Source: Pseudomonas putida
GTDB lineage: Bacteria; Pseudomonadota; Gammaproteobacteria; Pseudomonadales; Pseudomonadaceae
Assembly: GCF_016406145.1 (NCBI RefSeq)
Contig: NZ_CP066306.1
Coordinates: forward strand, 5,022,001-5,086,000
Direction of reading: 5' to 3'
DNA: 64,000 nucleotides
Below the pieces are notes generated by a model. The model was not told where the DNA came from, did no database searches, and worked only from the letters and a program-made list of their open reading frames with translations. Position numbers and translations under genes: made by a program. Positions 23,434 through 33,646 of this stretch are shown here, in pieces. How positions within the stretch are numbered: the first letter of the stretch is position 1; every line of letters begins with the position of its first letter.

Positions 23434-24351
23434 ATGAGCCGACGCCCCGACCCCCTCGCCCAAGTCAGCGATTTCGACATCCGCCTGCTGAAGATCTACC
23501 GCAGCGTGGTCGAGTGCGGCGGCTTCTCGGCTGCCGAAAACGTGCTGGGCATTGGCCGCTCGGCCATCAGCCAGCAGATGAATGACCTGGAGCAACGCCT
23601 GGGCCTGCGCCTGTGCCAGCGTGGCCGCGCCGGTTTTTCGCTGACCGAGGAGGGCCGCGAGGTTTACCACTCGGCCCTGCAACTGCTCAGTGCGCTGGAA
23701 ACCTTCCGTACCGAAGTCAACGGCCTGCACCAGCATCTGCGCGGAGAACTGAACATCGGTTTGACCGACAACCTGGTGACCCTGCCGCACATGCGCATCA
23801 CTCATGCATTGGCCGAACTCAAGGATCGCGGCCCCGAGGTGCGCATCCAGATCCGCATGATCGCCCCAAGCCAGGTCGAGCAGGGTGTGCTCGATGGCAG
23901 CCTGCATGTCGGCGTGGTCCCGCAGACCAGCCCGCTATCCGGCCTCGAGTACCAACCGCTGTACAGCGAACGCTCGCTGCTCTATTGCGCGGTCGGCCAC
24001 CCATTGTTTTATGCCGATGACCAGCAGATCGACGAAGCCCGACTCAACAGCCAGGAGGCAATCGCTCCGACCTTCCGCCTGCCCGCCGAAATCCAGGCCC
24101 ATTATCAGGCACTGAACTGCACCGCCAGCGCCTCGGACCGTGAGGGCATGGCATTTCTGATCCTTACCGGCCGCTACATCGGCTACCTACCCGACCACTA
24201 CGCCACGTTTTGGGTCCAGCAAGGCCGCCTGCGCGCTCTCAAGCCCTCGCAGCGCTTCTATGACCTGAGCCTGAGTTGGGTAACGCGCAAGGGTCGGCGG
24301 CCAAACCTGGTACTGGAAAGCTTCCTTGAAAGCCTGGCTGCGACACGCTGA
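23434..24351 (+). CDS. LysR-family transcriptional regulator
   Basis: A 305-residue regulator. The N-terminal winged HTH (about residues 13-72: FDIRLLKIYRSVVECGGFSA, then SAISQQMNDLEQRLGLRLCQR) is typical; the LysR substrate-binding domain follows. It is divergent from bauA-mmsA, so control of beta-alanine use is the likely job. The inducer is not evident from the sequence. Confidence 0.92.
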   Translation: MSRRPDPLAQVSDFDIRLLKIYRSVVECGGFSAAENVLGIGRSAISQQMNDLEQRLGLRLCQRGRAGFSLTEEGREVYHSALQLLSALETFRTEVNGLHQHLRGELNIGLTDNLVTLPHMRITHALAELKDRGPEVRIQIRMIAPSQVEQGVLDGSLHVGVVPQTSPLSGLEYQPLYSERSLLYCAVGHPLFYADDQQIDEARLNSQEAIAPTFRLPAEIQAHYQALNCTASASDREGMAFLILTGRYIGYLPDHYATFWVQQGRLRALKPSQRFYDLSLSWVTRKGRRPNLVLESFLESLAATR

Positions 24352-24441
24352 TGCCTGCTTGTGACGCTAATGCTTGTTACTTGAGCGCAGGAAGGTAATC
24401 TTGTCCGACATCCGTTGCCACAGACCTGTACGGAATCGTCC

Positions 24442-25104
24442 ATGACCCTAGAAGTCCCTGCGCATCGCCTATCCGCCTCGGGCAAGCCCGCTGGCCGCAT
24501 CCGCCAGAAGAACGAACAGGCCATCATCCAGGCCGCCGAAGACGAGTTCGCCCGCCATGGCTTCAAGGGCACCAGCATGAATACCATTGCGCTGAAGGCC
24601 GGCTTGCCCAAGGCAAACCTGCATTACTACTTCACCAACAAGCTCGGCCTGTACATTGCCGTGTTGAGCAACATCATCGAGCTCTGGGACAGCACCTTCA
24701 ACGCCTTGAGCGTCGATGACGATCCCGGTACTGCGTTGAGCCATTACATCCGCACCAAGATGGAGTTCTCCCGGCGCAATCCGCAAGCCTCCCGGATCTT
24801 CGCCATGGAGGTGATCAGCGGCGGCACTTGTCTGACCGAGTACTTCAGCGCCGACTACCGCGAGTGGTTCCGTGGCCGGGCGGCGGTATTCGAGGCCTGG
24901 ATCGCAGCAGGCAAGATGGACCCGGTAGACCCGGTTCACCTGATATTCCTGCTCTGGGGCAGCACCCAGCATTATGCCGACTTCGCCACCCAGATCTGCC
25001 AGGTTACCGGCCGCAGCCGCCTGACCAAGCAAGACATGGAAGATGCGAGCAATAACCTTATCCACATCATCCTCAAGGGGTGCGGCATCACGCCGAGTGC
25101 CTGA
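24442..25104 (+). CDS. TetR-family regulator, RutR-like
   Basis: A 220-residue repressor. The HTH (about residues 20-65) contains GLPKANLHYYFTNKLGLYIA. The C-terminal domain carries PVHLIFLLWGSTQHYADFA, which matches E. coli RutR (pyrimidine-responsive) closely as recalled. RutR-family proteins control pyrimidine catabolism; the reductive pyrimidine pathway yields beta-alanine, the substrate of the neighbouring bauA-mmsA products. The start at 24442 is the first ATG giving a normal length. Co-orientation with lysR suggests a regulatory pair; the ligand is an inference. Confidence 0.88.
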   Translation: MTLEVPAHRLSASGKPAGRIRQKNEQAIIQAAEDEFARHGFKGTSMNTIALKAGLPKANLHYYFTNKLGLYIAVLSNIIELWDSTFNALSVDDDPGTALSHYIRTKMEFSRRNPQASRIFAMEVISGGTCLTEYFSADYREWFRGRAAVFEAWIAAGKMDPVDPVHLIFLLWGSTQHYADFATQICQVTGRSRLTKQDMEDASNNLIHIILKGCGITPSA

Positions 25105-25113
25105 CATCGACTT

Positions 25114-25698
25114 ATGCCTTCTACCCTGCTCGACCTCTGCGAGTTTCGCGAGGAAATCCGCAAAAGCCGCTTCATTACCCTCGCCGGCCCGATATCCAGC
25201 GCCGCCGAGGCGATGAGTTTCATCGAACGCCATAGCGACTTGGCTGCCACGCACAATTGCTGGGCCTGGAAGCTGGGCGGGCAATACCGCAGCAGCGATG
25301 ATGGCGAACCTGGCGGCACGGCCGGCAGGCCAATCCTGGCTGCCATAGAAGCCCAGGATTGTGACCAGGTCGTGGTGTTGGTGATCCGCTGGTACGGGGG
25401 CATCCAGCTAGGCACGGGCGGCCTGGCCCGGGCTTATGGTGGCGGTGCCAACAAGTGCCTGCAGCAGGCGCCGAAAAGGCTGCTGGTGCAACGCAGCGAG
25501 TACAGCTGCAGCTGCAGCTTCAGCGAACTGGCCCTGGTCAAACTGCGCCTGGCCGAAGTCGACGCTTTGGTGCTGGAAGAACGGTTCACCGCCAACGGGG
25601 TGGATCTGCACATTGCGGTAGGTGAAGAACACATCGGCGCGCTGCAACAGCAACTGGCCGACCTCAGCCGCGGGCGCATCCTCTTGGAAGCCCACTGA
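25114..25698 (+). CDS. yigZ: YigZ/IMPACT family protein
   Basis: A 194-residue protein with the UPF0029 (IMPACT) N-terminal domain: KSRFITLAGPISS, ATHNCWAWKLG, DGEPGGTAGRPILAA and IRWYGGIQLGTGGLARAY are all characteristic. A C-terminal DUF1949 domain follows (about residues 135-190). Bacterial members are soluble; their exact role is unsettled and may concern ribosome-associated or nucleotide-related functions. It starts 9 bp after the rutR-like gene, so they are probably co-transcribed. Confidence 0.93.
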   Translation: MPSTLLDLCEFREEIRKSRFITLAGPISSAAEAMSFIERHSDLAATHNCWAWKLGGQYRSSDDGEPGGTAGRPILAAIEAQDCDQVVVLVIRWYGGIQLGTGGLARAYGGGANKCLQQAPKRLLVQRSEYSCSCSFSELALVKLRLAEVDALVLEERFTANGVDLHIAVGEEHIGALQQQLADLSRGRILLEAH

Positions 25699-25706
25699 CC
25701 TTTGCC

Positions 25707-25996
25707 CACAACAACTGTGGGCCTGCCTGTGGATAAGCTTGGGGCATTCTGATGCAGGCCACGCCCTTCAAGGCCTGCAGAGCATTGAGCATTTTTTGAT
25801 CACAATATGATGGAAGGCTCAACCCGCTGAGCTGTGGGGAGTTTTCCCCAGTCGTCAAGCGTACATCACTCAGGCCGCCTGGCAGCTTGCGCACATTAAC
25901 TGTGGAACAGCCTGTGGATAACCCGTTAGCCAACAAGCGAAGCGCCCGGGTACACACGGCCAAACGCCATTGATCATTTCTTGACCACTTGTGATG
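25707..25996. repeat. Two copies of a DnaA-box module, 185 bp apart
   Basis: Within the 363-bp gene-free gap between yigZ and the SDR gene. Each module has a 30-nt box A (25707-25736 and 25892-25921, 25 of 30 identical) ending in a perfect DnaA box TGTGGATAA. A 45-nt unconserved spacer follows, then a 22-nt AT-richer box B (25782-25803 and 25967-25988, 18 of 22 identical). Both boxes are offset by exactly 185 bp. A small palindrome, TGGGGA-GTTT-TCCCCA (25835-25850), lies between the modules and may terminate yigZ. No RBS-led frame is present. Function as a DnaA-binding locus is inferred. Confidence 0.75.
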
Positions 25997-26061
25997 CGGC
26001 GCATGACGTCAGTCTGCAGTATGCTCAAATCCTTTTCTTCTACCGCGACAGGAATGTTCCT

Positions 26062-26748
26062 ATGACGAATCCACGAACTGCCCTCATCATCGGCGCCTCC
26101 CGCGGGCTTGGCCTTGGCCTGGTGCAGCGCCTTCACGACGATGGCTGGAAAATTACGGCCACGGTGCGTGACCCGCAAAAACCCGGCGCTCTCGGCGAAG
26201 TGCCAGGGGTACGCGTCGAGCAGTTGGAAATGAACGACACCGCACAGCTCGATGGCCTGAAGCAGCGCCTGCAAGGCGAAGTGTTCGACTTGGTGTTCGT
26301 CAATGCCGGCGTCATGGGGCCGCTGCCGCAGGACCTGGAAACCGTACAGCGCAATGAAATCGGCGACCTGTTCATGACCAACGCCGTGGCGCCGATCCGC
26401 GTCGCCCGCCGCCTGGCCGGCCAAGTGCGTGAAGGCTCGGGCGTGTTGGCGTTCATGAGCTCGATCCTGGGTAGCGTGACCATACCCGACGGTGGAGAGG
26501 TCTGCCTGTACAAGGCGAGCAAGGCCGCCCTGAACTCGATGATCAACAGCTTCGTGGTCGACCTGCAGCGACCAGACCTTTGCGTATTGGCCATGCACCC
26601 GGGTTGGGTAAAGACCGACATGGGCGGCGAGAACGCCGAAATCGACGTACTCACCAGTACCCAGGGCATGCTCGAACAGATCAAAGCGCAAAGCGGCAAC
26701 GGCGGGCTGCGCTTCATCAACTACAAGGGCGAATCGCTGGTCTGGTGA
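26062..26748 (+). CDS. Short-chain dehydrogenase/reductase
   Basis: A 228-residue classical SDR. The nucleotide-binding motif is GASRGLGLG near residue 12, NAG is in VFVNAGVMGPL, and the active-site Ser and YxxxK are in FMSSILGS and YKASKAA. Overall it resembles the C-factor/CsgA-like SDR group. The start at 26062 has an AGGA-type site; an upstream in-frame start at 25981 would overlap the repeat module. Substrate unknown. Confidence 0.9.
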   Translation: MTNPRTALIIGASRGLGLGLVQRLHDDGWKITATVRDPQKPGALGEVPGVRVEQLEMNDTAQLDGLKQRLQGEVFDLVFVNAGVMGPLPQDLETVQRNEIGDLFMTNAVAPIRVARRLAGQVREGSGVLAFMSSILGSVTIPDGGEVCLYKASKAALNSMINSFVVDLQRPDLCVLAMHPGWVKTDMGGENAEIDVLTSTQGMLEQIKAQSGNGGLRFINYKGESLVW

Positions 26749-26770
26749 GTTGAACCTGATCAGTGGTTGA

Positions 26771-27802
<1,032 letters not shown>

Positions 27803-27820
27803 CCAGCCACGGCGTTGCAG

Positions 27821-28528
27821 TTACCCCACCTGCAACGTCGGAACGCGGGCAATGCGATTGATCTGCTGAATCCCCAGGGCCGAGATCTGCAATGCCCGCG
27901 AATTCTCCGCCTCACGTATCCATCCTGATTGCAGGAACAACGTGAGCAAGGCCTGCCCCAGGCTGCCGCCAAGATGAGGCCCCTGGTCGCTCCACTCATT
28001 ACAGTGGCAGATCACGCAACCGCGCTGCTGCTGAGGCGCCAGTGCATCGATATAGACGCCAATGCCTGCCAACTGGGCCCGGCCCTCCTCACTGACCATC
28101 ATCTGATGCACGCTGCCCTCCAGCCAGCCTGCTACCACCAACCGATGATAGAGCTCACCGGCCAACTCGCCGCCCAGGTGATCACCGCAACGACGCGCCC
28201 GGCGCATCGACATTGGCATCGGCAGCGGCTTGGCCTGCGCGCCTCTGTCATTACCCAGTTGCACGCTGGCCAAAGCTTCTACGGCCGCACCCACCTGGGG
28301 CGTCGCCAGCCGGAAGTAACGCTTGCGACCGCGCGCCTCAAGCCTGAGCAGGCCTGCCGAAGACAGCAATGACAAATGGGCACAGGCCGAGGAGGAGGTC
28401 AACCCAGCCATCATCGCCAGCTCATCGGTCGGTCGCGGCGTGCCATCAATCAGCGCCCACAACATAGCGCTCCGCTTAGGGTCGGCCATCAGGCCGGCAA
28501 TCTGACTGATACTGCTGACTGTATTCAT
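27821..28528 (-). CDS. ArsR-type HTH regulator with C-terminal domain
   Basis: A 235-residue protein. The N-terminal 85 residues form a winged HTH of the ArsR/HTH_20 kind (LMADPKRSAMLWALIDGTPR, then LTSSSACAHLSLLSSAGLLR). The remaining 150 residues include CGDHLGGELAGELYHRLV and GCVICHCNEWSDQG, four Cys/His-containing stretches that might bind a ligand or metal but do not match ArsR metal sites I know. It converges on add with 18 bp between. Target unknown; the divergent empty region upstream may hold its operator. Confidence 0.82.
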   Translation of the reverse strand: MNTVSSISQIAGLMADPKRSAMLWALIDGTPRPTDELAMMAGLTSSSACAHLSLLSSAGLLRLEARGRKRYFRLATPQVGAAVEALASVQLGNDRGAQAKPLPMPMSMRRARRCGDHLGGELAGELYHRLVVAGWLEGSVHQMMVSEEGRAQLAGIGVYIDALAPQQQRGCVICHCNEWSDQGPHLGGSLGQALLTLFLQSGWIREAENSRALQISALGIQQINRIARVPTLQVG

Positions 28529-29026
28529 GTCCCTTTAACTCCCTGCAAGATCACATCTGAATTCCAATGGCCAACATTGGCAACGCCGATTGCGCCCCCC
28601 CTAGCTGCTACCGGCCTGGCACGGGGGTCAGTATAAGCTGCATGAACGGCTCCTCCGGCAGCCGTGCAGACAGACCTGGGGGGGCAAAGGGGGATGGGTA
28701 GGGCAACCCTTGATCGATTGACATAGGCGAACGGTCCCCGCCTCAGTTTTAGGCGATAGGCATCAGACCGCGAAATGAAAGGGAAGAAACAACGCACGAG
28801 GAAGAACGGCCCCGTGCGGACAGAGACTCTGCCGACAGCGCCGTTCCATAAATAGCGCAAATAAAAGCGAAGGTTCTACACCCTCCAGAAATTGCATCTG
28901 GAAGCGTCTGACGCCCCTGCCGGAAAATGCCCTGACCGCCAGTCAGGACACCCATTAATGCCCTGGCACCACGTGACCGCAGCGCTACACTTGAGCCGCT
29001 CTCCCACCATTCGGAGGTATGCCGCG
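28529..29026. other. 498-bp region without a convincing gene
   Basis: Between the divergent starts of the arsR-type gene and the 65-residue gene. It holds a TTGACA at 28718-28723 pointing right without a good -10, and a 26-codon Lys/Arg-rich frame (28775-28855, MKGKKQRTRKNGPVRTETLP...) with no clear ribosome-binding site. Longer open frames lack ribosome-binding sites and look random. A small RNA is possible but not shown. Confidence 0.5.
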
Positions 29027-29224
29027 ATGGAGATTGTCGTCAGTGCGTCAAACCGTAACCCCAACTGCCCCTGGGAGGTCAGGCTCGACCAGCATGTGGT
29101 GAGCTTCCGCAGCGAAGCAGAAGCACGTGCCTTCGTCGTCACGCTGGAAGCCCGTCTGCGCGCACCTCACCCGCTCAAGCCGGACGCGTGGCCTGCAAGC
29201 GCCGGGTCAACAGCGCAACACTGA
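29027..29224 (+). CDS. Small hypothetical protein
   Basis: 65 residues, MEIVVSASNRNPNCPWEVRL followed by a segment rich in Arg and Ala (FRSEAEARAFVVTLEARLRA) and a Pro-rich tail. The ATG at 29027 has a good GGAGG 9 bp upstream. No membrane segment or signal. Its last 50 bp overlap the 3' end of the convergent transporter gene. I do not recognise a characterised family. Confidence 0.6.
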   Translation: MEIVVSASNRNPNCPWEVRLDQHVVSFRSEAEARAFVVTLEARLRAPHPLKPDAWPASAGSTAQH

Positions 29225-30356
29225 CCACCAGTGCTCCGCACAGGCTGATTACCAGCGCCATGGGCACTGCACTGCCGTCGTGCAGCAGGCTGACCAACGC
29301 TGCCGCGCCTGCGGCGACGCTGAATTGCAGGCAGCCCATCAAGGCCGAGGCGCTGCCGGCGCGTGCGCCCTGGCCGCTCATGGCGCACGCCGAAGCATTG
29401 GGGATGATGCAGCCCAGGCTGGCGATGCAGATGAACAGCGGCACCAGCAATGGCCATAGTTCAGCTGGGCGCAGCGCTGCCACACCGAGCAACGCCAGCC
29501 CCGCGGCCAGATACAGCCAGACTGCACGCACCAGCAGGAAGGCCGGGCCACGCTTTGCCAGCAGGCGCGCGTTGATCTGCGCCACCAAGATGAAACCTGC
29601 CGCATTGGTACCAAACAGCCAGCCGTAGTGTTCGGCCGGCACACCGTAGAGCTTGATGAACACGAAAGGTGAACCCGCGATGTAGGCAAACATACCTGCG
29701 ATGGCGATCCCCCCTGTAAGGGCATGGCCAAAGAACGTGCGGTCAGCCAACAACCGCAAGTACTGGCGCAATGCGCCCGATAAAGGCTGGCGCGGCATGT
29801 GCGCGGGTAAGCTCTCTGGCAACCCCAGGCCGACCGCCACCAGGCAAGCAGCACTAAACAGGCTCAATGTCAGGAAAATCGACTGCCAGCCTGCCAGGTT
29901 CACCAGTACGCCGCCGAGCATCGGCGCAAGAATTGGCGCCAACCCCATCACCAGCATCAGTTGTGAGAACACTTTGGCCGACGCCACCGGGTCGCACTTG
30001 TCGCTGACGATGGCCCTTGACAACACCATGCCGGCGCAGCCGCCCAACGCCTGGACGAAGCGTGCCAGGATCAGCGTGTCGAGGTTAGGCGCGTAGGCAC
30101 AGGCCAGCGACGCCAAGGTAAACAGCGCTACGCCGAACAGCAGCGGTTTGCGCCGGCCAAAGCGGTCGGCCACCGGCCCGTACGCCAGTTGCCCGAGCGA
30201 CAAGCCGAGGAAGTAGGCGGCCAGAGTGGTCTGGACATGTTTTTCGTCGGTGGCGAACGCCTGCGCCATGGCCGGGAAGGCGGGCAGGTAAAAGTCGATC
30301 GCCAGCGGCCCAAACGCACTGAGTGCACCCAGGATAAGCACCATTCGCAGGTTCAT
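29175..30356 (-). CDS. Bcr/CflA-type MFS drug efflux transporter
   Basis: A 393-residue inner-membrane exporter with 12 predicted helices. The first loop motif GQLAYGPVADRFGRRKPLL is the MFS motif A in its Bcr/CflA form, preceded by FGPLAIDFYLPAFPAM, a signature of this subfamily. Members export drugs such as bicyclomycin or chloramphenicol and sometimes small peptides or cysteine; the substrate here is unknown. Confidence 0.92.
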   Translation of the reverse strand: MNLRMVLILGALSAFGPLAIDFYLPAFPAMAQAFATDEKHVQTTLAAYFLGLSLGQLAYGPVADRFGRRKPLLFGVALFTLASLACAYAPNLDTLILARFVQALGGCAGMVLSRAIVSDKCDPVASAKVFSQLMLVMGLAPILAPMLGGVLVNLAGWQSIFLTLSLFSAACLVAVGLGLPESLPAHMPRQPLSGALRQYLRLLADRTFFGHALTGGIAIAGMFAYIAGSPFVFIKLYGVPAEHYGWLFGTNAAGFILVAQINARLLAKRGPAFLLVRAVWLYLAAGLALLGVAALRPAELWPLLVPLFICIASLGCIIPNASACAMSGQGARAGSASALMGCLQFSVAAGAAALVSLLHDGSAVPMALVISLCGALVVSVALLTRRLQATRPA

Positions 30357-30430
30357 GAGGAATCCATAGCAGGCTAAGCAAGTGCGTAAGTCTACCTGCA
30401 GTGGACACCATCAGCATGAAAACATTTGCA

Positions 30431-30456
30431 ACAAAACAGGGCCGCCCAAGCGGCCC
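30431..30456 (-). terminator. Terminator of copZ
   Basis: On the minus strand GGGCCGC-TTGG-GCGGCCC is followed by TGTTTTGTT, beginning 9 bp after the copZ stop. Confidence 0.85.
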
Positions 30457-30464
30457 GTTCGACC

Positions 30465-30662
30465 TTAGGCCACGTCAGCCTGGTAGCCCTCTTCACGAAT
30501 CGCAGCCAGCAACTGCTCAGCAGCCAGAGCACTCTGCACACGCACCTGCTTGCCGGCCAAGTCGACCTCGACCTTAGCATTTGCATCCTGATCCTGCACC
30601 GCGCGGGTCACCGCCTTAACGCAATGGCCACAGGTCATGCCTTGTACGTTGAACACTTGCAT
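30465..30662 (-). CDS. copZ: Copper chaperone CopZ
   Basis: A 65-residue HMA-domain protein. The metal motif GMTCGHC (Cys11, Cys14) is followed by the usual beta-alpha-beta pattern and ends IREEGYQADVA. It carries Cu(I) in the cytosol to the CopA ATPase. Start ATG at 30660-30662 has GGAGG upstream; the in-frame extension to 30884 runs through the promoter and is rejected. A CueR-type operator lies 35 bp upstream. Confidence 0.95.
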   Translation of the reverse strand: MQVFNVQGMTCGHCVKAVTRAVQDQDANAKVEVDLAGKQVRVQSALAAEQLLAAIREEGYQADVA

Positions 30663-30690
30663 GGGTGTTGCCTCCTTCAGGGTTTTGCGC

Positions 30691-30721
30691 AGTTTCAAGC
30701 TTGCCATCGGGGCAAGGTCAA
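30691..30721 (-). promoter_or_regulatory. CueR-type promoter of copZ
   Basis: On the minus strand TTGACC (-35, 30716-30721) and a weak GAAACT (-10, 30691-30696) are 19 bp apart, the long spacing of MerR-family promoters. The operator ACCTTGCCCCGATGGCAAGC (30699-30718) overlaps the spacer. It closely matches the site before copA. Confidence 0.8.
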
Positions 30722-30807
30722 GTTCTGCATCCAACGGCCGGGCTGGAAATCCGCACGAACCTCGGCCAAGCTGCGCCTTTGACGATTCGGCAAGCAGGAG
30801 ATTCTTC

Positions 30808-31194
30808 ATGTTCAGGACAGCAGTGGGCGTTGTCGGGCTATTGGGCACGCTGGCCGCGGTGCCACCGGCAAGCGCCGAAGGCAACTCGGACTACAGCGTG
30901 CTGATCATTTCACGCGAACGCCTGGAAGTGGCCACCAGCTGCGAAATCGGTGTCTACCTCAACGACCAGCTTTCCGGGCGCGTGTTCCAGGAACAGTCGA
31001 CCTCCTTCAACCTGCCGCCCGGCCCTGTTGACGTACGCTTGCGCCTGCTGCCGGGGCAGATGCCCGGCTGCGCGCCCGGCCTGGAAGACCAGCGCAGCAC
31101 TCGACTGACCCTGCAAGCGGGTCAGATCAACAAGTACCGCATTGCCATGGGCCACAATGGGCTGGTATTGAGGCGAGCCAACCTGGACTATTGA
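30808..31194 (+). CDS. Small exported protein of the copper locus
   Basis: 128 residues. The N-terminus [20 protein letters not shown] followed by ASAEG is a signal peptide with a likely cleavage after ASA, so the mature protein of about 103 residues is periplasmic. Two Cys (in [10 protein letters not shown] and PGCAPGLED) could form a disulfide. AGGAG precedes the ATG at 30808. Its stop codon lies inside the CueR promoter of copA. A role in copper handling is suggested only by position; the family is not known to me. Confidence 0.8.
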   Translation: MFRTAVGVVGLLGTLAAVPPASAEGNSDYSVLIISRERLEVATSCEIGVYLNDQLSGRVFQEQSTSFNLPPGPVDVRLRLLPGQMPGCAPGLEDQRSTRLTLQAGQINKYRIAMGHNGLVLRRANLDY

Positions 31195-31221
31195 CCTTCC
31201 CCACATGGCAAGGTTGATGCT
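31191..31221 (+). promoter_or_regulatory. CueR-type promoter of copA
   Basis: TTGACC (31191-31196), a 19-bp spacer and GATGCT (31216-31221). The operator at 31194-31214, ACCTTCC...GGCAAGGT, is a 21-bp dyad of the form seen upstream of E. coli copA. It overlaps the stop codon of the preceding gene. Confidence 0.82.
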
Positions 31222-31246
31222 GGTGGCCTGTCCAAGGAGGAGTGCC

Positions 31247-33646
31247 ATGCCCGCATCCACTTTATTTGACCTGCCGATCTCCGGCATGACCTGCGCCAGC
31301 TGTGCTGGCCGTGTCGAGCGCGCTTTGCGCAAGGTGAGCGGCGCTGAACAGGTCAGCGTCAACCTCGCCAACGAACAGGCCAGGGTCCAGGCCCCGGCCG
31401 GCAGCCTGCCCGCCCTGGTCGAGGCTGTGCGCGGCGCCGGATACGAGGTACCGACCCGCACCGTAGAGCTACAGATCGATGGCATGACCTGCGCCAGTTG
31501 CGTCGGCCGTGTCGAGCGCGCGCTCGGTAAACTACCGGGCGTTGAGCAGGTCAGTGTCAACCTTGCCAACGAACGTGCCCACCTTCAGGTGCTGCAAGGC
31601 CTTGATAACAACCTGCTGCTCGGCGCGGTCGAAAAGGCCGGCTACAGTGCCAGCCTGCCGCTGTCGGTCAACAATGACCAAGAAGGCGTCCAGCGCCGCC
31701 TGCGCAACGAACGTCTGGCCGTCGGCGCCGCCCTTTTGCTGGCCCTGCCCCTGGTGTTGCCGATGCTGCTTCAACCGTTTGGTGTGCACTGGATGTTGCC
31801 GGCTTGGGCCCAGTTCGCTCTGGCCACCCCCGTGCAGTTCATCCTTGGCGCGCGATTTTATGTGGCGGCCTACAAGGCTGTGCGCGCCGGCGCCGGCAAC
31901 ATGGACCTGCTGGTCGCGCTGGGCACCAGTGCCGGTTATGGTCTTAGCCTGTACCAATGGGCCAAGGCATCTGCCGGGATGACCCCGCACCTGTACTTCG
32001 AGGCGTCGGCGGTGGTGATCGCCCTGGTGTTGCTGGGCAAGTACCTGGAGAGCCGGGCCAAACGCCAGACCGCCAGCGCCATACGTGCCCTCGAAGCACT
32101 GCGCCCCGAGCGCGCAGTAAGGGTGGTCGATGGCCATGAAGAAGACGTTGCAATTGCCCAATTACGGCTCGGTGACCTGGTGCTGGTCAAGCCAGGGGAG
32201 CGCTTCCCGGTCGATGGTGAAGTGGAAGAAGGCAGCAGCCACGCCGACGAAGCCCTGATCAGCGGCGAAAGCCTGCCAGTGCGCAAGCAACCCGGCGATA
32301 GGGTTACAGGCGGCGCGATCAACGGCGAGGGCCGGCTGCTGGTGCGCACCAAGGCATTGGGTACAGAAACCGTGCTGGCCCGCATCATCCGCTTGGTCGA
32401 AGACGCCCAGGCAGCCAAGGCGCCCATCCAGAAACTGGTGGACCGGGTCAGCCAGATTTTCGTCCCGGCCGTGCTGGTAATCGCACTGCTAACCCTGATC
32501 GGTTGGTCGCTGGCCGGCGCCCCGCTGGAGACCGCGCTGATCAATGCCGTTGCCGTGCTGGTGATTGCCTGCCCTTGCGCCCTTGGCCTGGCCACACCTG
32601 CAGCAATCATGGCGGGTACAGGCGTTGCCGCGCGCCACGGCATCCTGATCAAGGACGCAGAGGCGCTGGAGCGCGCCCATGCGGTGAACCGCGTGGTGTT
32701 CGACAAAACCGGAACGCTCACCTCCGGCAGCCCGCGCGTTGTCCACAGCCAGGCACTGGTCGGTGATAGTGCCGGGTTGCATCGCCTGGCCGGCGCCCTG
32801 CAACGTGGCAGCGAACACCCCTTGGCCAAGGCGGTACTCGACGCCTGCACCGAGCAAGGCCTAGAGGTTTCCACGGTAGCCGACAGCCAGTCCCTTACCG
32901 GCCGTGGCATCGCTGGCCGGGTGGAAGGCCGCGAACTGGCGCTGGGCAACCGGCGCCTGCTCGACGAGTGCAACCTGCAACCCGGCGCCCTCGCCACAGA
33001 AGCACAGGCCTGGGAAGCCGAAGGCCGTACCCTGTCCTGGCTGATTGAACGAGGCGCACAGCCTCGCGTGCTGGGGCTGTTCGCCTTCGGCGACAGCATC
33101 AAGCCCGGTGCCGAACAGGCCATCGCAGCCCTGCGCAAGCGCCATATCAGCAGCCACCTGCTGACCGGCGACAATCGTGGCAGCGCCAAGGTGGTAGCCG
33201 ATACTCTCGGCATCGATGACGTGTACGCCGAAGTGCTACCAGCCGACAAGGCCGCCACGGTAGCCGAACTGAAAAAGCACGGTGTGGTGGCGATGGTCGG
33301 TGACGGTATCAACGATGCCCCGGCCCTGGCCGCTGCCGATATCGGCATCGCCATGGGCGGGGGCACCGACGTGGCCATGCAGGCAGCAGGCATCACACTG
33401 ATGCGTGGCGACCCACGCCTGGTGCCTGCCGCCCTGGAAATCAGCCGCAAGACCTATGCGAAAATTCGCCAGAACCTGTTCTGGGCATTCATCTACAACC
33501 TCATCGGCATCCCACTGGCCGCGCTGGGTTACCTGAACCCGGTACTGGCCGGCGCCGCCATGGCGTTGTCCAGCGTCAGCGTGGTGAGCAATGCCTTGTG
33601 GCTCAAGACCTGGAAACCCACCAGCACCTCGCAGGAGGCCCCATGA
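31247..33646 (+). CDS. copA: Cu(I)-exporting P1B-type ATPase CopA
   Basis: 799 residues. Two N-terminal HMA domains, each with GMTCASC (about residues 5-67 and 75-137), precede eight membrane helices. The CPC metal motif ([13 protein letters not shown], about 441), DKTGTLT (about 485), the [10 protein letters not shown] motif and [18 protein letters not shown] are all present. It pumps Cu(I) from cytosol to periplasm. GGAGG precedes the ATG at 31247. Some databases label such genes cadA; the CPC motif, CopZ and CueR neighbours favour copper. Confidence 0.96.
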   Translation: MPASTLFDLPISGMTCASCAGRVERALRKVSGAEQVSVNLANEQARVQAPAGSLPALVEAVRGAGYEVPTRTVELQIDGMTCASCVGRVERALGKLPGVEQVSVNLANERAHLQVLQGLDNNLLLGAVEKAGYSASLPLSVNNDQEGVQRRLRNERLAVGAALLLALPLVLPMLLQPFGVHWMLPAWAQFALATPVQFILGARFYVAAYKAVRAGAGNMDLLVALGTSAGYGLSLYQWAKASAGMTPHLYFEASAVVIALVLLGKYLESRAKRQTASAIRALEALRPERAVRVVDGHEEDVAIAQLRLGDLVLVKPGERFPVDGEVEEGSSHADEALISGESLPVRKQPGDRVTGGAINGEGRLLVRTKALGTETVLARIIRLVEDAQAAKAPIQKLVDRVSQIFVPAVLVIALLTLIGWSLAGAPLETALINAVAVLVIACPCALGLATPAAIMAGTGVAARHGILIKDAEALERAHAVNRVVFDKTGTLTSGSPRVVHSQALVGDSAGLHRLAGALQRGSEHPLAKAVLDACTEQGLEVSTVADSQSLTGRGIAGRVEGRELALGNRRLLDECNLQPGALATEAQAWEAEGRTLSWLIERGAQPRVLGLFAFGDSIKPGAEQAIAALRKRHISSHLLTGDNRGSAKVVADTLGIDDVYAEVLPADKAATVAELKKHGVVAMVGDGINDAPALAAADIGIAMGGGTDVAMQAAGITLMRGDPRLVPAALEISRKTYAKIRQNLFWAFIYNLIGIPLAALGYLNPVLAGAAMALSSVSVVSNALWLKTWKPTSTSQEAP

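Noticed and set aside
28525..28860. A 111-codon minus-strand frame upstream of the arsR-type gene
   Set aside because: No RBS, no domain, and it overlaps the regulator start; composition looks random.
31936..33450. A 504-codon minus-strand frame
   Set aside because: Antisense to copA; Ser/Arg/Ala-rich translation without domains.
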